Assembly: GCF_012184425.1 (NCBI RefSeq)
Contig: NZ_VTOW01000001.1
Coordinates: forward strand, 1,364,001-1,428,000
Origin: Candidatus Manganitrophus noduliformans
GTDB lineage: Bacteria > Nitrospirota > Nitrospiria > SBBL01 > Manganitrophaceae
Length of the DNA: 64,000 bases
Direction: 5' to 3'
Positions 19,163-28,297 of the stretch are shown in pieces; the first letter of the stretch is position 1, and the number at the start of each line of letters is the position of its first letter. A model generated the notes under the pieces. The model ran no database searches, was not told the DNA's origin, and saw only the letters and a program-made list of their open reading frames with translations. The position numbers were made by a program, and so were the translations under genes.

Positions 19163-21169
19163 ATGGGGAGTGTTCTTTTAGTCCAGGTCGATTCCGAAAC
19201 CAAGTCCTTTCTCTCCTCGGACCCGCATACGCGCGAGACGTTGTTTCGCGAGGCGTCCACCGCGCAAGAAGCGGTCTTTCAATTGGAGGAAAATGCGGCG
19301 GCGATGGACGGCGTCGTCCTGGGGCCCCATCTCGAACAGCCGGTGCAGGTCGCCCAACAGGCGCACCTACTCGATCCCGATCTGAGCGTGGTTGTTTTAA
19401 GTCCGCCGGACCGCCATCCGCAGATCGTGCATGCCCTGCAATTTGCCCTTTTCATCGGGGAAGAGGTCTGCTGCCACCCGCTCGAAGAAGCGCGTTCTCT
19501 CGGAGCGGCGGTCGCGGAGGCCGTCACCCGAACACAACAGCGCCGGGAGTATCGTGCGACGGTTCGCGCGATGAATGCAGCGGCGGCCATCCCTTCACCG
19601 TTCCAGGCCCAGGCGGCGCAATACCTCGGGCGTCTGCTCGATCATGCGCCGATCGGTGTCGTCGCTGTGGATGACGCAGGGTGTGTTCTCGCCTGGAATC
19701 CCAAGGCAGGAGAGATTTTCGGAAAGAGCGAACGGGAGATGTTGGGCCGGTCCATGGCTCCCCTCTTTCCGGAGCGCGAGCAGCAGAAATGGCGCCGATT
19801 AATCGAGGAAGGTCTCTCCGCCCCAAAAAAGATCCCCTATGAAATTATAGAAAGAGAGAGAGAAGAGGGTACCCGCCAGTGGGTCGAGCTTCGCGCGGCG
19901 GCGCTGGCGAGTTCGATCGATTATGAGACCACTCTTCTCGGTCTGGCGCGCCTGGCGGTGCCATACCTTGCCGACTTCTGCATTGTCGATCTCTGCGAGG
20001 AACGGCAGATCCGCCGGGTGGCGGTGGTGCATCACGATCCGGAAAAAGAAATCCTTTTGAAAGAATTACAGCGTCGTTATCCTCCCGACTCGGATTCTCC
20101 CCAGCCGGCGGCGAGGGCCATTGCGACCGGGGAGCCGGAGCTGTTAGAGGAGGTCGATGAAGCGGTGGTCGCAGCCCATACCCGGGACACGGCCCATTTC
20201 GATCTGATTCGAAGGCTCGATCTTCGCTCTCATCTTGCTGTGCCGCTGATCGCGCGCGGGCGCACCCTCGGGGCCCTGAGCCTCGGCCTGACCGAACCGG
20301 GGCGACGCTATCGGCCTTCGGATGTTGTCTTGGCCAGGGAGTTGGCGCGTCGCGCCGCGTTCGCGGTCGATCATGCCCGTCTCTATCGGGAGGCGCAAAT
20401 GGAACTGGCCGAGCGTCGGCGGGTAGAAGAAGCGTTGAAGGAAAAGACGGCGGAGGCCGAAGAGGCGAACCGATTAAAGTCCCAATTCCTATCGAATGTC
20501 TCTCATGAACTGAGGACCCCTTTAAACGCGATCATCGGGTATAACAGCCTCCTCATCGATGGAGTCTATGGCGCCTTGGGTTCGAAGTCGAAGGAAGCGC
20601 TGGAAGCAGTGGAACGGAATGCGAAAGATCTGCTCAAACTGATCAATGATATTCTCGACTTATCCAGAATTGAAGCAGGAAAATTATCGATCGATCGCGG
20701 GCCGGTGAGAATTCGACCTTTGGTCGAGGAAATCATCGCCGACATTCGACCTCTTTTCGAAAAAAAATCGCTCATTGTGGAATTAAAAATCTCGGAGGGG
20801 TTGCCGACAATCGAGTCGGACGCCGGCAAGATCCGCCAGATCCTGAGCAATCTATTGTCAAATGCCGTAAAATTTACCAGGCAAGGAGGGATTACGGTCC
20901 ATATCAACAAACGGCCTCAAACGGAGGGGATTGAAGTGGCCGTTGAGGACACCGGCATCGGTATCCCCGACGAAGAGCGCGACAACATCTTCAATCCGTT
21001 TCATCAGGTGGACGGTTCTTCCATCCGTACGTTCGGTGGGGTGGGGCTGGGGTTGACGATCGTGAAGGAGTTGATCGGCCTGCTCGGCGGGGAGATCCGA
21101 GTTGAGAGCGAGGTGGGGAAGGGCTCCACCTTTACCGTCTCTCTGCCATATCGGATTGCCCCTGAATAG
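19163..21169 (+). CDS. Sensor histidine kinase with degenerate receiver-like N-terminus, PAS and GAF
   Basis: This is a soluble 668-residue kinase. Residues 1-125 look like a degenerate receiver (SVLLVQVDSETKSFL, MDGVVLGPHLEQPVQV, LSVVVLSPPD). Where the phospho-acceptor should be, there is no Asp in the usual context. A PAS domain (about 155-230, ARLLDHAPIGVVAVDDAGC-like region) and a GAF domain (about 250-415) follow, then a coiled coil, HisKA with His448 in NVSHELRTPLNA and a HATPase (EDTGIGIPDEERDNIFNPF, GVGLGLTIVKEL). It begins five bases after the acyl-CoA-dehydrogenase-like gene, so the two are probably cotranscribed, which hints at metabolic or redox sensing. The kinase core is paralogous to the second core at 14898-17879 and those at 22117 and 24857. 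Confidence 0.87.
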   Translation: MGSVLLVQVDSETKSFLSSDPHTRETLFREASTAQEAVFQLEENAAAMDGVVLGPHLEQPVQVAQQAHLLDPDLSVVVLSPPDRHPQIVHALQFALFIGEEVCCHPLEEARSLGAAVAEAVTRTQQRREYRATVRAMNAAAAIPSPFQAQAAQYLGRLLDHAPIGVVAVDDAGCVLAWNPKAGEIFGKSEREMLGRSMAPLFPEREQQKWRRLIEEGLSAPKKIPYEIIEREREEGTRQWVELRAAALASSIDYETTLLGLARLAVPYLADFCIVDLCEERQIRRVAVVHHDPEKEILLKELQRRYPPDSDSPQPAARAIATGEPELLEEVDEAVVAAHTRDTAHFDLIRRLDLRSHLAVPLIARGRTLGALSLGLTEPGRRYRPSDVVLARELARRAAFAVDHARLYREAQMELAERRRVEEALKEKTAEAEEANRLKSQFLSNVSHELRTPLNAIIGYNSLLIDGVYGALGSKSKEALEAVERNAKDLLKLINDILDLSRIEAGKLSIDRGPVRIRPLVEEIIADIRPLFEKKSLIVELKISEGLPTIESDAGKIRQILSNLLSNAVKFTRQGGITVHINKRPQTEGIEVAVEDTGIGIPDEERDNIFNPFHQVDGSSIRTFGGVGLGLTIVKELIGLLGGEIRVESEVGKGSTFTVSLPYRIAPE

Positions 21170-21212
21170 CTGTTCTCGCGCTCCGTTTTCCCGACCTGTG
21201 GCACTGAACATC

Positions 21213-22013
21213 CTACGGCGATTTCGCGCAGCGAAATCCGAGATCGGCGTAGGCCTCCTCCGGCGGGATCGACGAGCGGTAGGCGGTCCGATAAAAAAGC
21301 GGCAGAGAGAAATGCCCCTGTCCCCCCCATCCCCCTCCCCGGAACACTTTCTGCTTCTCTCCGAAGTTGGGGTGTTTGTAGTCGGAGCCGGGATAGGGTT
21401 GATACCAGTCGGCGGTCCACTCCCAGACGTTCCCCGACATGTCCATCGCCCCATAGGGGCTGGCGCCCGCCGTGAAAGAGCCGATCGGCACGATATCCCC
21501 GAAACCGGAGTCCCCCGCGTTCAGTTTTTTGTTATCGTACTCGTTCCCCCACGGAAACTCCCTTCCGTCGGTCCCCCGCGCCGCTTTTTCCCACTCCGCC
21601 TCGGTCGGCAGGCGTTTTCCGGCCCATTTGCAGTAGCGGTCGGCATCGTGCCAGTTGACGTCGGTCACCGGATGGTTCTCCCGCCCCGGCGGAACGCTCC
21701 GGATAAAGAAAGAGACCGGGGGGCGCGATCGGGTGGCGTCGATGAAGGTTTTGTATTGGGCGTTGGTGATTTCGTAGCGGTCGATATAAAATGCGGGAAG
21801 GTGCATCTTGTGCTGCGGGTGCTCGTCGAGATACCACGGTTTTGCAGAGCCGAACTCTTGCCCCTGGCGGTCGGCATCGACCTTGTCGCTTCCCCGAATG
21901 AACTCCCCGGCGGGGACGGCGACCATCTCGGGGGGAGGGGGCGGAACCCGGAGAAAACAACTCGATAAGATCATCCCAATAAAGACGATGGCGGGAAAAA
22001 CAAGCTGAACCAT
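21213..22013 (-). CDS. SUMF1/FGE-fold lipoprotein, probably non-catalytic
   Basis: The product is an exported lipoprotein (signal MVQLVFPAIVFIGMILSSC, lipobox LSSC) carrying one formylglycine-generating-enzyme-like domain. Diagnostic stretches are MVAVPAGEFIRGSD, FYIDRYEITNAQYKTFI, HPVTDVNWHDADRYCKWAGKRLPTEAEWEKAARG, GNVWEWTADWY and ADLGFRCA. True sulfatase-modifying enzymes have a catalytic Cys pair near the C-terminus. Here the corresponding stretch is GGWGGQGHFSLPLFYRTAYR without cysteines, so a structural or ligand-binding role is more likely than sulfatase activation. No sulfatase gene is in the window. The start at 22013 gives a good lipoprotein signal; a TTG lies 36 bases upstream. It follows the two minus-strand kinases after a 100-base gap. 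Confidence 0.82.
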   Translation of the reverse strand: MVQLVFPAIVFIGMILSSCFLRVPPPPPEMVAVPAGEFIRGSDKVDADRQGQEFGSAKPWYLDEHPQHKMHLPAFYIDRYEITNAQYKTFIDATRSRPPVSFFIRSVPPGRENHPVTDVNWHDADRYCKWAGKRLPTEAEWEKAARGTDGREFPWGNEYDNKKLNAGDSGFGDIVPIGSFTAGASPYGAMDMSGNVWEWTADWYQPYPGSDYKHPNFGEKQKVFRGGGWGGQGHFSLPLFYRTAYRSSIPPEEAYADLGFRCAKSP

Positions 22014-22116
22014 GGCGGGGATTATAGAGATTTTGCCGGAGAGGGTCAAGGGGGACGGATAAGAAAAGGGGGTAGGGGGATAGGGGGTAGAAACTTATCG
22101 GCTACCCCGTGTTCAT

Positions 22117-24843
22117 CTATTCCTTATCCCCCTCTCTCCCTTCAAGGTTCGGCAAGTACACCCTAAACACCGACCCCTTTCCATAAGTGCTCTGGACCGC
22201 GATTTTTCCCTCGATCAGCTCGATCGCTTTTTTTACGATCGTTAGGCCGAGGCCGGTGCCGCCGATGTGCCGGGTCAGCGATCCGTCGATTTGCCGGAAC
22301 GGATCGAAGATGGTGGGAAGGTCTTCTTCTTTTATCCCCATGCCGGTATCCTCCACCGAAAGATAGAGGCCCTTCCGCCGGGGGGCGGCGGTCACCGAGA
22401 TCGTGATCGATCCCGCTTCGGTGAATTTGATGGCATTGGAAAGGAGGTTCAAAAAAATCTGCCTGATTTTTTGAGGGTCGCTTTGAAGGGGCCGGAGCTG
22501 CTTTCCGATCTTCCAGAGGACCTCAATCGGTTTTGCTTCCATCAGCGGCTTGATCTCGTCGAAAAGAGCGGGGAGAAAATGCTTTAAATCGATCGTCTCC
22601 GGAAGAACCGACATCTTTCCCGCCTCGATCCTCGAGAGGTCGAGCAGATTGTTGATGAGGCCCAAATGAGCGCGGGCGTTTCGATGAATGCTCAGGAGGG
22701 CCTCTTCTTGCCGCGGGCCGATCTCTCCGAAAGTCCGATGGAGGAGGAGCGAGGTGTAGCCGATGATCGCGTTGAGCGGGGTCCGAAGCTCGTGGGAGAC
22801 GTTCGAGACGAACTCCGACTTCAACCGATTGGCCTCTTCCGCCTCGATCTTCTTTTGCTGTAGCTCTTTTTCGGCCCGCTTGCGCTGGGTGATGTCGCGG
22901 ATGACGGCCAGAACCTCTTCCTTCCCGCTCACGGCGATCCGCGCCTCGTAGTCGCGGGGCTCCCCGTTGATCCAGAGGGGGTATTCAAAAATCTGCACTT
23001 CTCCTGTTTTTAAAGCCTGCGCAATATGGCGCAGGGTCGGACCGGCGACTTCGGGCGGGAGAATGTCAGCGAGGTTCTTTCCGAGGAATTCGCCCGGCGG
23101 AACCAGCGGCTCGATATTCTTCGCTTTTTTAAAATCAAGGATGGTCCCGTCCCGCCGAAGCTGAAACATCATGTCCGGGATGGCGTTCAAGAGGGCGCGG
23201 TTCTTCTCCTCGCTTCGCCTCAACGCCCCCTCCGCCTGTTTTCTCTCGGTGAGGTCGAAAGAGACGCCGATGATTCCGATGATCCGCCCCTCCTGGTCGT
23301 ACACCGGGGAGTCGGTGACCATCGCCGTGAAGGTCGTTCCGTCCCGGCGCCGAACGGCGAATTCACCGCTCCAGGTTTTGCCCTGCCGCAGCTCCGCCAT
23401 GATCTCGGCCGCTTTCTCCCCAGAAGCGGGAGCGGCCATGATTTCCAGCACGTCCCGGCCGAACGCCTCCTCGGACGACCATCCGTAAAGCTTCTCGGCG
23501 AAATGGTTCCAGTAAATAATCCCTCCGCGCGAATCGGTGGCGATGACCGCCTGGCCGATCACGTCGAGGAGGTGGGCCTGAAAGCGGACCTTTTCCTCCG
23601 CCCGTTTCCGCTCCGCCAGCTCTTCCTGCGCTTTCTGATAGAGCCGGGCGTTGTCGACCGCCAGGGCGGCGCGGCGCGCCAGCTCCACCGCGAAGGGGAG
23701 TTCCGATTCCCGGTAGCGGCGGTTCGAATCGGCCATCCAGAGCGAGAGGACCCCCATCGCCCGCTCCCGGCCCAAAAGCGGGGCGCAGATGCCCGATTGG
23801 AGGGAGAGCCCGCGCAGGATCTCCATCAATTCGGCATGGGCGCCGGCGAACTGGGCCAAGACCTCCTCGGTGACCTCGGGGAAGAATTTCGGCTCGCCGG
23901 TCCGGAGGACCTTCGGGATGCCGTGCGGCGCGTTCATGTCGTGCGGATATCGCCGCCGGATTTCGCCGATCTGCGCCTCCCGCGTTTGATCGACGTGGGC
24001 CACGGCCAGCCGGCGGATCGACCCATCCTTTTCCAGAATATCGACGATGCAGCAGTCGGCGAACCGGGGGACGGCGAGGCGGGCGACCCGCTTCAGCGTG
24101 GTTTCGTAGTCGAGCGACGCCGAGAGGACCATGCTCGCTTCGGAGAGAAAGGTGAGGCGCTGCCGGGCGCCTTCCGCCTCGGCGCGCGCGGTCTGCTCGG
24201 CCTCGTAAAGAAGGGCGTTGTCGACCGCCAGCGAGGCGCGGTGGGTCAGCGCCTCGGCGAAGGCGAGATCGGCGGGCCCGAATCGGCGGCCCGATTCCGC
24301 GGAGAGGAAGGTAATGGTCCCCAAAATTCGATCGCGGGCGCAGAGCGGGATCACCATCGCCGATTTGAACGCCATTTCACGGAGGGCGCGAAGGTGAACG
24401 TCGTCCTGGGCGGCCGCCTGGAGCATGGCGTCGGTCACCTGGGGGTAGAGCTCCGATCGGCCGGTCATCAGCGCCCGTTCCGGTCCGCTCGACAGGTTGA
24501 TCCCGATCGGGCATCGTTCGCTCAACGAACAGGCCATTTCGACCCGGGACGGATCGGTGTGGGCCGTGGCGAGTTGGGAGAGGACGCCGTCCGGGCCGAG
24601 CATGTGAATGACGCACCAGTCGGAGAGAAGGGGGACCGCCAGGCGCGCGACGCTGGCGAGGGTGGTCGGATAATCGAGCGAGGAAGAGAGGATCGCGCTC
24701 GCCTCGGAGAGAAAGGTCAGTCGCCGCTGCGCCGCCTCCAGGGCGGGATGGTTTTGATCTTCGCCGGGATCAGGCAAGCGCTGCGCGCCGGTGTGATAAT
24801 GAACGGAAGGGCTGGAAGGCTGCTTTTTCTTCCTGGGATTCAA
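22117..24843 (-). CDS. Sensor histidine kinase, GAF-GAF-PAS-PAS-HisKA-HATPase
   Basis: This is a soluble 908-residue kinase. The order by eye is two GAF domains in tandem, which share the motif 'RLTFLSEAS..LS.SLDYxTTL..VARLAVP' (about residues 38-215 and 228-400) and look like an internal duplication. Next come a PAS domain (about 415-540, VIATDSRGGIIYWNHFAEKLYGW), a second PAS (about 545-665), a coiled coil, HisKA with His684 in NVSHELRTPLNA and a HATPase (EDTGMGIKEEDLPTIFDPF, GTGLGLTIVKKA). There is no membrane segment, so a diffusible or redox-type signal is likely, though no haem or Fe-S ligand set is obvious. It starts 13 bases after the upstream kinase gene, so both are probably made together. 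No partner regulator is nearby. Confidence 0.88.
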   Translation of the reverse strand: MNPRKKKQPSSPSVHYHTGAQRLPDPGEDQNHPALEAAQRRLTFLSEASAILSSSLDYPTTLASVARLAVPLLSDWCVIHMLGPDGVLSQLATAHTDPSRVEMACSLSERCPIGINLSSGPERALMTGRSELYPQVTDAMLQAAAQDDVHLRALREMAFKSAMVIPLCARDRILGTITFLSAESGRRFGPADLAFAEALTHRASLAVDNALLYEAEQTARAEAEGARQRLTFLSEASMVLSASLDYETTLKRVARLAVPRFADCCIVDILEKDGSIRRLAVAHVDQTREAQIGEIRRRYPHDMNAPHGIPKVLRTGEPKFFPEVTEEVLAQFAGAHAELMEILRGLSLQSGICAPLLGRERAMGVLSLWMADSNRRYRESELPFAVELARRAALAVDNARLYQKAQEELAERKRAEEKVRFQAHLLDVIGQAVIATDSRGGIIYWNHFAEKLYGWSSEEAFGRDVLEIMAAPASGEKAAEIMAELRQGKTWSGEFAVRRRDGTTFTAMVTDSPVYDQEGRIIGIIGVSFDLTERKQAEGALRRSEEKNRALLNAIPDMMFQLRRDGTILDFKKAKNIEPLVPPGEFLGKNLADILPPEVAGPTLRHIAQALKTGEVQIFEYPLWINGEPRDYEARIAVSGKEEVLAVIRDITQRKRAEKELQQKKIEAEEANRLKSEFVSNVSHELRTPLNAIIGYTSLLLHRTFGEIGPRQEEALLSIHRNARAHLGLINNLLDLSRIEAGKMSVLPETIDLKHFLPALFDEIKPLMEAKPIEVLWKIGKQLRPLQSDPQKIRQIFLNLLSNAIKFTEAGSITISVTAAPRRKGLYLSVEDTGMGIKEEDLPTIFDPFRQIDGSLTRHIGGTGLGLTIVKKAIELIEGKIAVQSTYGKGSVFRVYLPNLEGREGDKE

Positions 24844-24856
24844 CGGTCTTCCTTCG

Positions 24857-27800
24857 TTACTGTGTGGCGATTCGGCCGGGCCGAGGCCGGCTCTGAGGAT
24901 TTTGATCCTTTTTTGTTGCGAGGTGGGGGAGGAAAACGGTGAAACGAGAGCCTTTCCCGAACGCGCTTTCGACTTCGATTGTTCCCTCGATCAGATTCAG
25001 CGCCTTCTTCACGATCGTCAGGCCGAGACCGGTTCCTTCAGCCGACCGGGTGAGGGAGCCGTCCACCTGCCGGAAGGGGTCGAAGATGGAGGGGAGATCC
25101 TCCTCCCGCATCCCGATGCCGGTATCTTCGACCGAAAGAACGATCCCCCTCGGCATCGATTGGTTCGCCGCGGAGATGGTGATCGATCCGCGGTCGGTAA
25201 ACTTAATGGCATTGGAGAAGAGATTCAGAAAGATCTGACGGACCCGCTGCGGATCGCTCCAAAGGGGAGCAAGCGGCCCGGCCAGACGCCAGTGGACCTC
25301 GACCGCCTTCTCGTGCAGGAGCGGCTTGACGTTTTCGAAGACCTCCTGCAAGAGCTCCTCCAGATCGAATTCCTCCAGGTTCACTTCGATCTTTCCCGCC
25401 TCGATCTTCGAGAGATCGAGCAGATTGTTGATCAGCGATAAAAGCGATGCGGCGTTCCGCCGGATGCTGCTCAACGGTTCCTTCTGACGGTCCCGCAGGG
25501 GGCCGTAGATTTCGTCCTGGAGCAGGTGGGTATAACCGATGACGGCGTTCAACGGGGTCCGCAGCTCGTGCGACACGTTCGAGAGGAACTCGGTCTTCAG
25601 ACGGCTCGCCTCTTCCGCTTCCCTTTTTTTGTGGGTGAGCTCCTGAAAAAGCCGGGCGTTCTCGATAAAGGGAGCGAGGTGGTTCGCAAAAGGGAGGAGC
25701 GACTCGATCAGGGTGTCGGAGTAGGCGCCGGGCCGGTCGCTCTTGAGATTGAGCGTGGCGATCACCACCCCCTTCAACACGACCGGAAGGATGGCGTAAG
25801 AGCGGATCCCTTCTTCAAAGAGAAAGCGATCCTCGACATAAATTTGGGAGGCGCCGAGATCGGGGCGGATCAACGGCCGTTGATGCGCAAGGACCCAATC
25901 GATGGCCGATTGCTCCTGCGGCCACCGGGCGGTCCCGATCCGATTCTGCTGCTCGATCCGGAGGAGTTGGATCTCTTTGAGCGATTCATCCCGAAAGCCG
26001 ATGCTGAGGCGGCTGTAGGAAACATGGCGTTTGAGCCCCTCGGCGATGTGGAAAAAGACCTGATCGAGATTCCGGCTGAGGCTGATCTCTTTGGTCAGGA
26101 GGGCGAAGCGCTCGTGAAGCGCCGCCGTCTCGGCGTGAAGCCGCTCGTTTTCGATGGCGATGGACGCGTAGCGCGCGAGGATCTCGATGGTTTTTCCATC
26201 TTCGCGGCTCAGGCTTCTTCCCCGTTGGGCCGTGAGGAAAAAGAGGACGCCGACCGCTTCTCCTTTGACCAGGATCGGCGTTCCGATCGCCGACTGAACG
26301 GACCTTCCGCGGAAGAGGGGGAGGGCTTCGAAGAAGTCGGGGTGATCTTCGATCGTGATGTTTTTCTTCTCCCGGAGGATCGGGCCGATCATCTCATCCG
26401 GCGCGACCCGCTCGCCGGCCTCCGGAGAGGAGGGGCCGACGGAGACCTGCATGACGTACGAAGCGCCGTCCCGGTCCTGCAGGACGATCCCTCCTTTTTC
26501 CATCTCCATCAGGGAGCATCCCCGTTGGACCACCAGATCGAGCACCGCAAGCCAGTTCGATTGGGCGCCGATCTCCTGAGCGATCTCCCGGAGCGCCTCG
26601 GTCCGGGCCAGGTGGCGGTCGCGCTCTTCGAGCCACTTCAGATAATGGACGGCGGTGGCCGCTTCCGAGGCGATCGCGGAGAGGATCTCAATTTCGTGCG
26701 GCCGGAAAGCGCCGGCCTCGCCGGAATAGACCACCAGGGCGCCGCTGCTCTCCTCCTGGAAGAGGAGCGGGACGGCCACCAGCGAGAGAAAGCCGAAGCG
26801 GGTCGCCTCTTCCCGCAGCGGGAGGGGAATCGTCCGCTCGGATTGAAGCTCGGGGATCGTGACCACCCGCCGTTCGCGAATCGCAGTGATGCCGGGGCTT
26901 TCCTCCTGCACCGTGGCGATTTTAAACGCCTCGGTGAAGAAGGGGATCTGGACCGGCGGAACCTGATAGGCCCCCTTCGGAACGATCTCCTCCCCCTGTT
27001 TTAATAGTAGGACAGAGAAGGTCCCATGCACCGTCTCCGCCGCGATCTGGGCCAATCGATGGAGAATTTCCTGGGGGGGAAGGTTGGAGGAAACGGCGCT
27101 GACCACTTTGTAGAGGAGCGCCTGCCGCCGCGCCTGCTCGACCGATTGCTGGAACAGCCGGGTATTTTCGATCGCCACCGCGGCCTGCTGCGCCAGCATT
27201 TCGCCGAGCTTCCGGTCGGCGTCGGTGACCGTTTTGTTCGGCTGAGAGGTCGCCATGTTGAACGCGCCGATCACCTCCCCCTTCCAGAAGATCGGGATTC
27301 CGATATAGGTTTTCAACTGAAGGGCGGCGATCTCCGCAATCGGACTGTTCAACGAAGGATCATCGTATACGAGGACAATCTTCTTTTCTTCCGCCACGCG
27401 GCCGACAAGCCCTTCTCCTCTTCGGAATTTCTGTCCCACCAACGACGGAGGGAGATTTGCAACGCCGCGCAGGACAAAGGCCTCCTCTCCCTTCCGCCAC
27501 AGCAAAAAACCGGCCACTTCGAAATCAAGGAGCCGCAACCCCTCGAAGAGAATCAGTTGGATGAGCCGATCCAGTTCCGATTCGGCCGTCAGACGGCTGC
27601 TGATCTGCTGGAGCGTTTCGAGATGGGAGGCGAACCGCGCCCGCTCCAAGGAGGTCGCTTTTTCTTTTTGATAGGCCTCCTCCTTTTGGCTGGAGAGGAA
27701 GTTGATGATCCAGCCGATCGGGAAATAGAAAAAGGAATAAATCCCCTCCAGGGTCATGGTATTCGAAGAGAAGGCGGCCGGATCATAAGAGAAGGGGAGC

Positions 27801-28213
27801 AGCGTGAAGAGGAAGGCGGCGATCATGACGGTGAGATTCTCTTTCCGGGAGAGAAAGAAAGAGGACCAGAAGATCACAAGAAAATATAAGAAAGCATAGG
27901 GGCTGGCGGCCCCGCCGCTGAAAAAAACGAATCCGGCGATATAAAAGAGGGTCAACACCGTGGTGAAATAAAAAACGCGAATGGAGAGGCGTCGCCAATC
28001 GAGCATGAGGAAGAAACAGCCGGTGACGGCGGAGATCAGGCAGATCAGATCGAGAACGCGGGGGACGCTTTGATCCGATTGGGGGAAGAGGTGGAGCGTC
28101 GTCCAGACGACGGCCGTCGAAAAGAAATAGAGGAGACCGGCCGTTTTCGCCATGGTGACCCGCTTTTCCTCGCCGGGTTGAGGCAAGATCCATCTGGCTG
28201 CAGGCTGCTTCAT
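24857..28213 (-). CDS. Membrane-anchored sensor histidine kinase with multiple GAF domains
   Basis: At 1118 residues this is the largest kinase in the window. The first about 180 residues contain six hydrophobic segments (for example TAGLLYFFSTAVVWTTLHLF, VFYFTTVLTLFYIAGFVFF), an integral-membrane sensor unit. Four GAF-type domains then follow (about 195-345, 360-520, 535-690 and 700-860, for example AAVAIENTRLFQQSVEQA and ASIAIENERLHAETAAL). A coiled coil, HisKA with His882 in NVSHELRTPLNA and a HATPase (EDTGIGMREEDLPSIFDPF, GTGLGLTIVKKA) complete it. The core is close to that of the downstream kinase, so the pair probably arose by duplication. A second possible start lies 60 bases in, at MAKTAGLLYFF. 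The 84-base gap to the exported hydrolase operon upstream leaves open cotranscription with it. Confidence 0.87.
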   Translation of the reverse strand: MKQPAARWILPQPGEEKRVTMAKTAGLLYFFSTAVVWTTLHLFPQSDQSVPRVLDLICLISAVTGCFFLMLDWRRLSIRVFYFTTVLTLFYIAGFVFFSGGAASPYAFLYFLVIFWSSFFLSRKENLTVMIAAFLFTLLPFSYDPAAFSSNTMTLEGIYSFFYFPIGWIINFLSSQKEEAYQKEKATSLERARFASHLETLQQISSRLTAESELDRLIQLILFEGLRLLDFEVAGFLLWRKGEEAFVLRGVANLPPSLVGQKFRRGEGLVGRVAEEKKIVLVYDDPSLNSPIAEIAALQLKTYIGIPIFWKGEVIGAFNMATSQPNKTVTDADRKLGEMLAQQAAVAIENTRLFQQSVEQARRQALLYKVVSAVSSNLPPQEILHRLAQIAAETVHGTFSVLLLKQGEEIVPKGAYQVPPVQIPFFTEAFKIATVQEESPGITAIRERRVVTIPELQSERTIPLPLREEATRFGFLSLVAVPLLFQEESSGALVVYSGEAGAFRPHEIEILSAIASEAATAVHYLKWLEERDRHLARTEALREIAQEIGAQSNWLAVLDLVVQRGCSLMEMEKGGIVLQDRDGASYVMQVSVGPSSPEAGERVAPDEMIGPILREKKNITIEDHPDFFEALPLFRGRSVQSAIGTPILVKGEAVGVLFFLTAQRGRSLSREDGKTIEILARYASIAIENERLHAETAALHERFALLTKEISLSRNLDQVFFHIAEGLKRHVSYSRLSIGFRDESLKEIQLLRIEQQNRIGTARWPQEQSAIDWVLAHQRPLIRPDLGASQIYVEDRFLFEEGIRSYAILPVVLKGVVIATLNLKSDRPGAYSDTLIESLLPFANHLAPFIENARLFQELTHKKREAEEASRLKTEFLSNVSHELRTPLNAVIGYTHLLQDEIYGPLRDRQKEPLSSIRRNAASLLSLINNLLDLSKIEAGKIEVNLEEFDLEELLQEVFENVKPLLHEKAVEVHWRLAGPLAPLWSDPQRVRQIFLNLFSNAIKFTDRGSITISAANQSMPRGIVLSVEDTGIGMREEDLPSIFDPFRQVDGSLTRSAEGTGLGLTIVKKALNLIEGTIEVESAFGKGSRFTVFLPHLATKKDQNPQSRPRPGRIATQ

Positions 28214-28297
28214 AGGGACTGAACCTTAAGATTCGGAATAAAAATGGGGTTTCGTCATTATAGGGAAATGACGATGGACGATGCAAGTGGGGATCGA

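Noticed and set aside
23026-24942. Long plus-strand frame opposite the GAF-PAS kinase
   Set aside because: Antisense shadow of the kinase gene, with no ribosome site and shadow-type composition.
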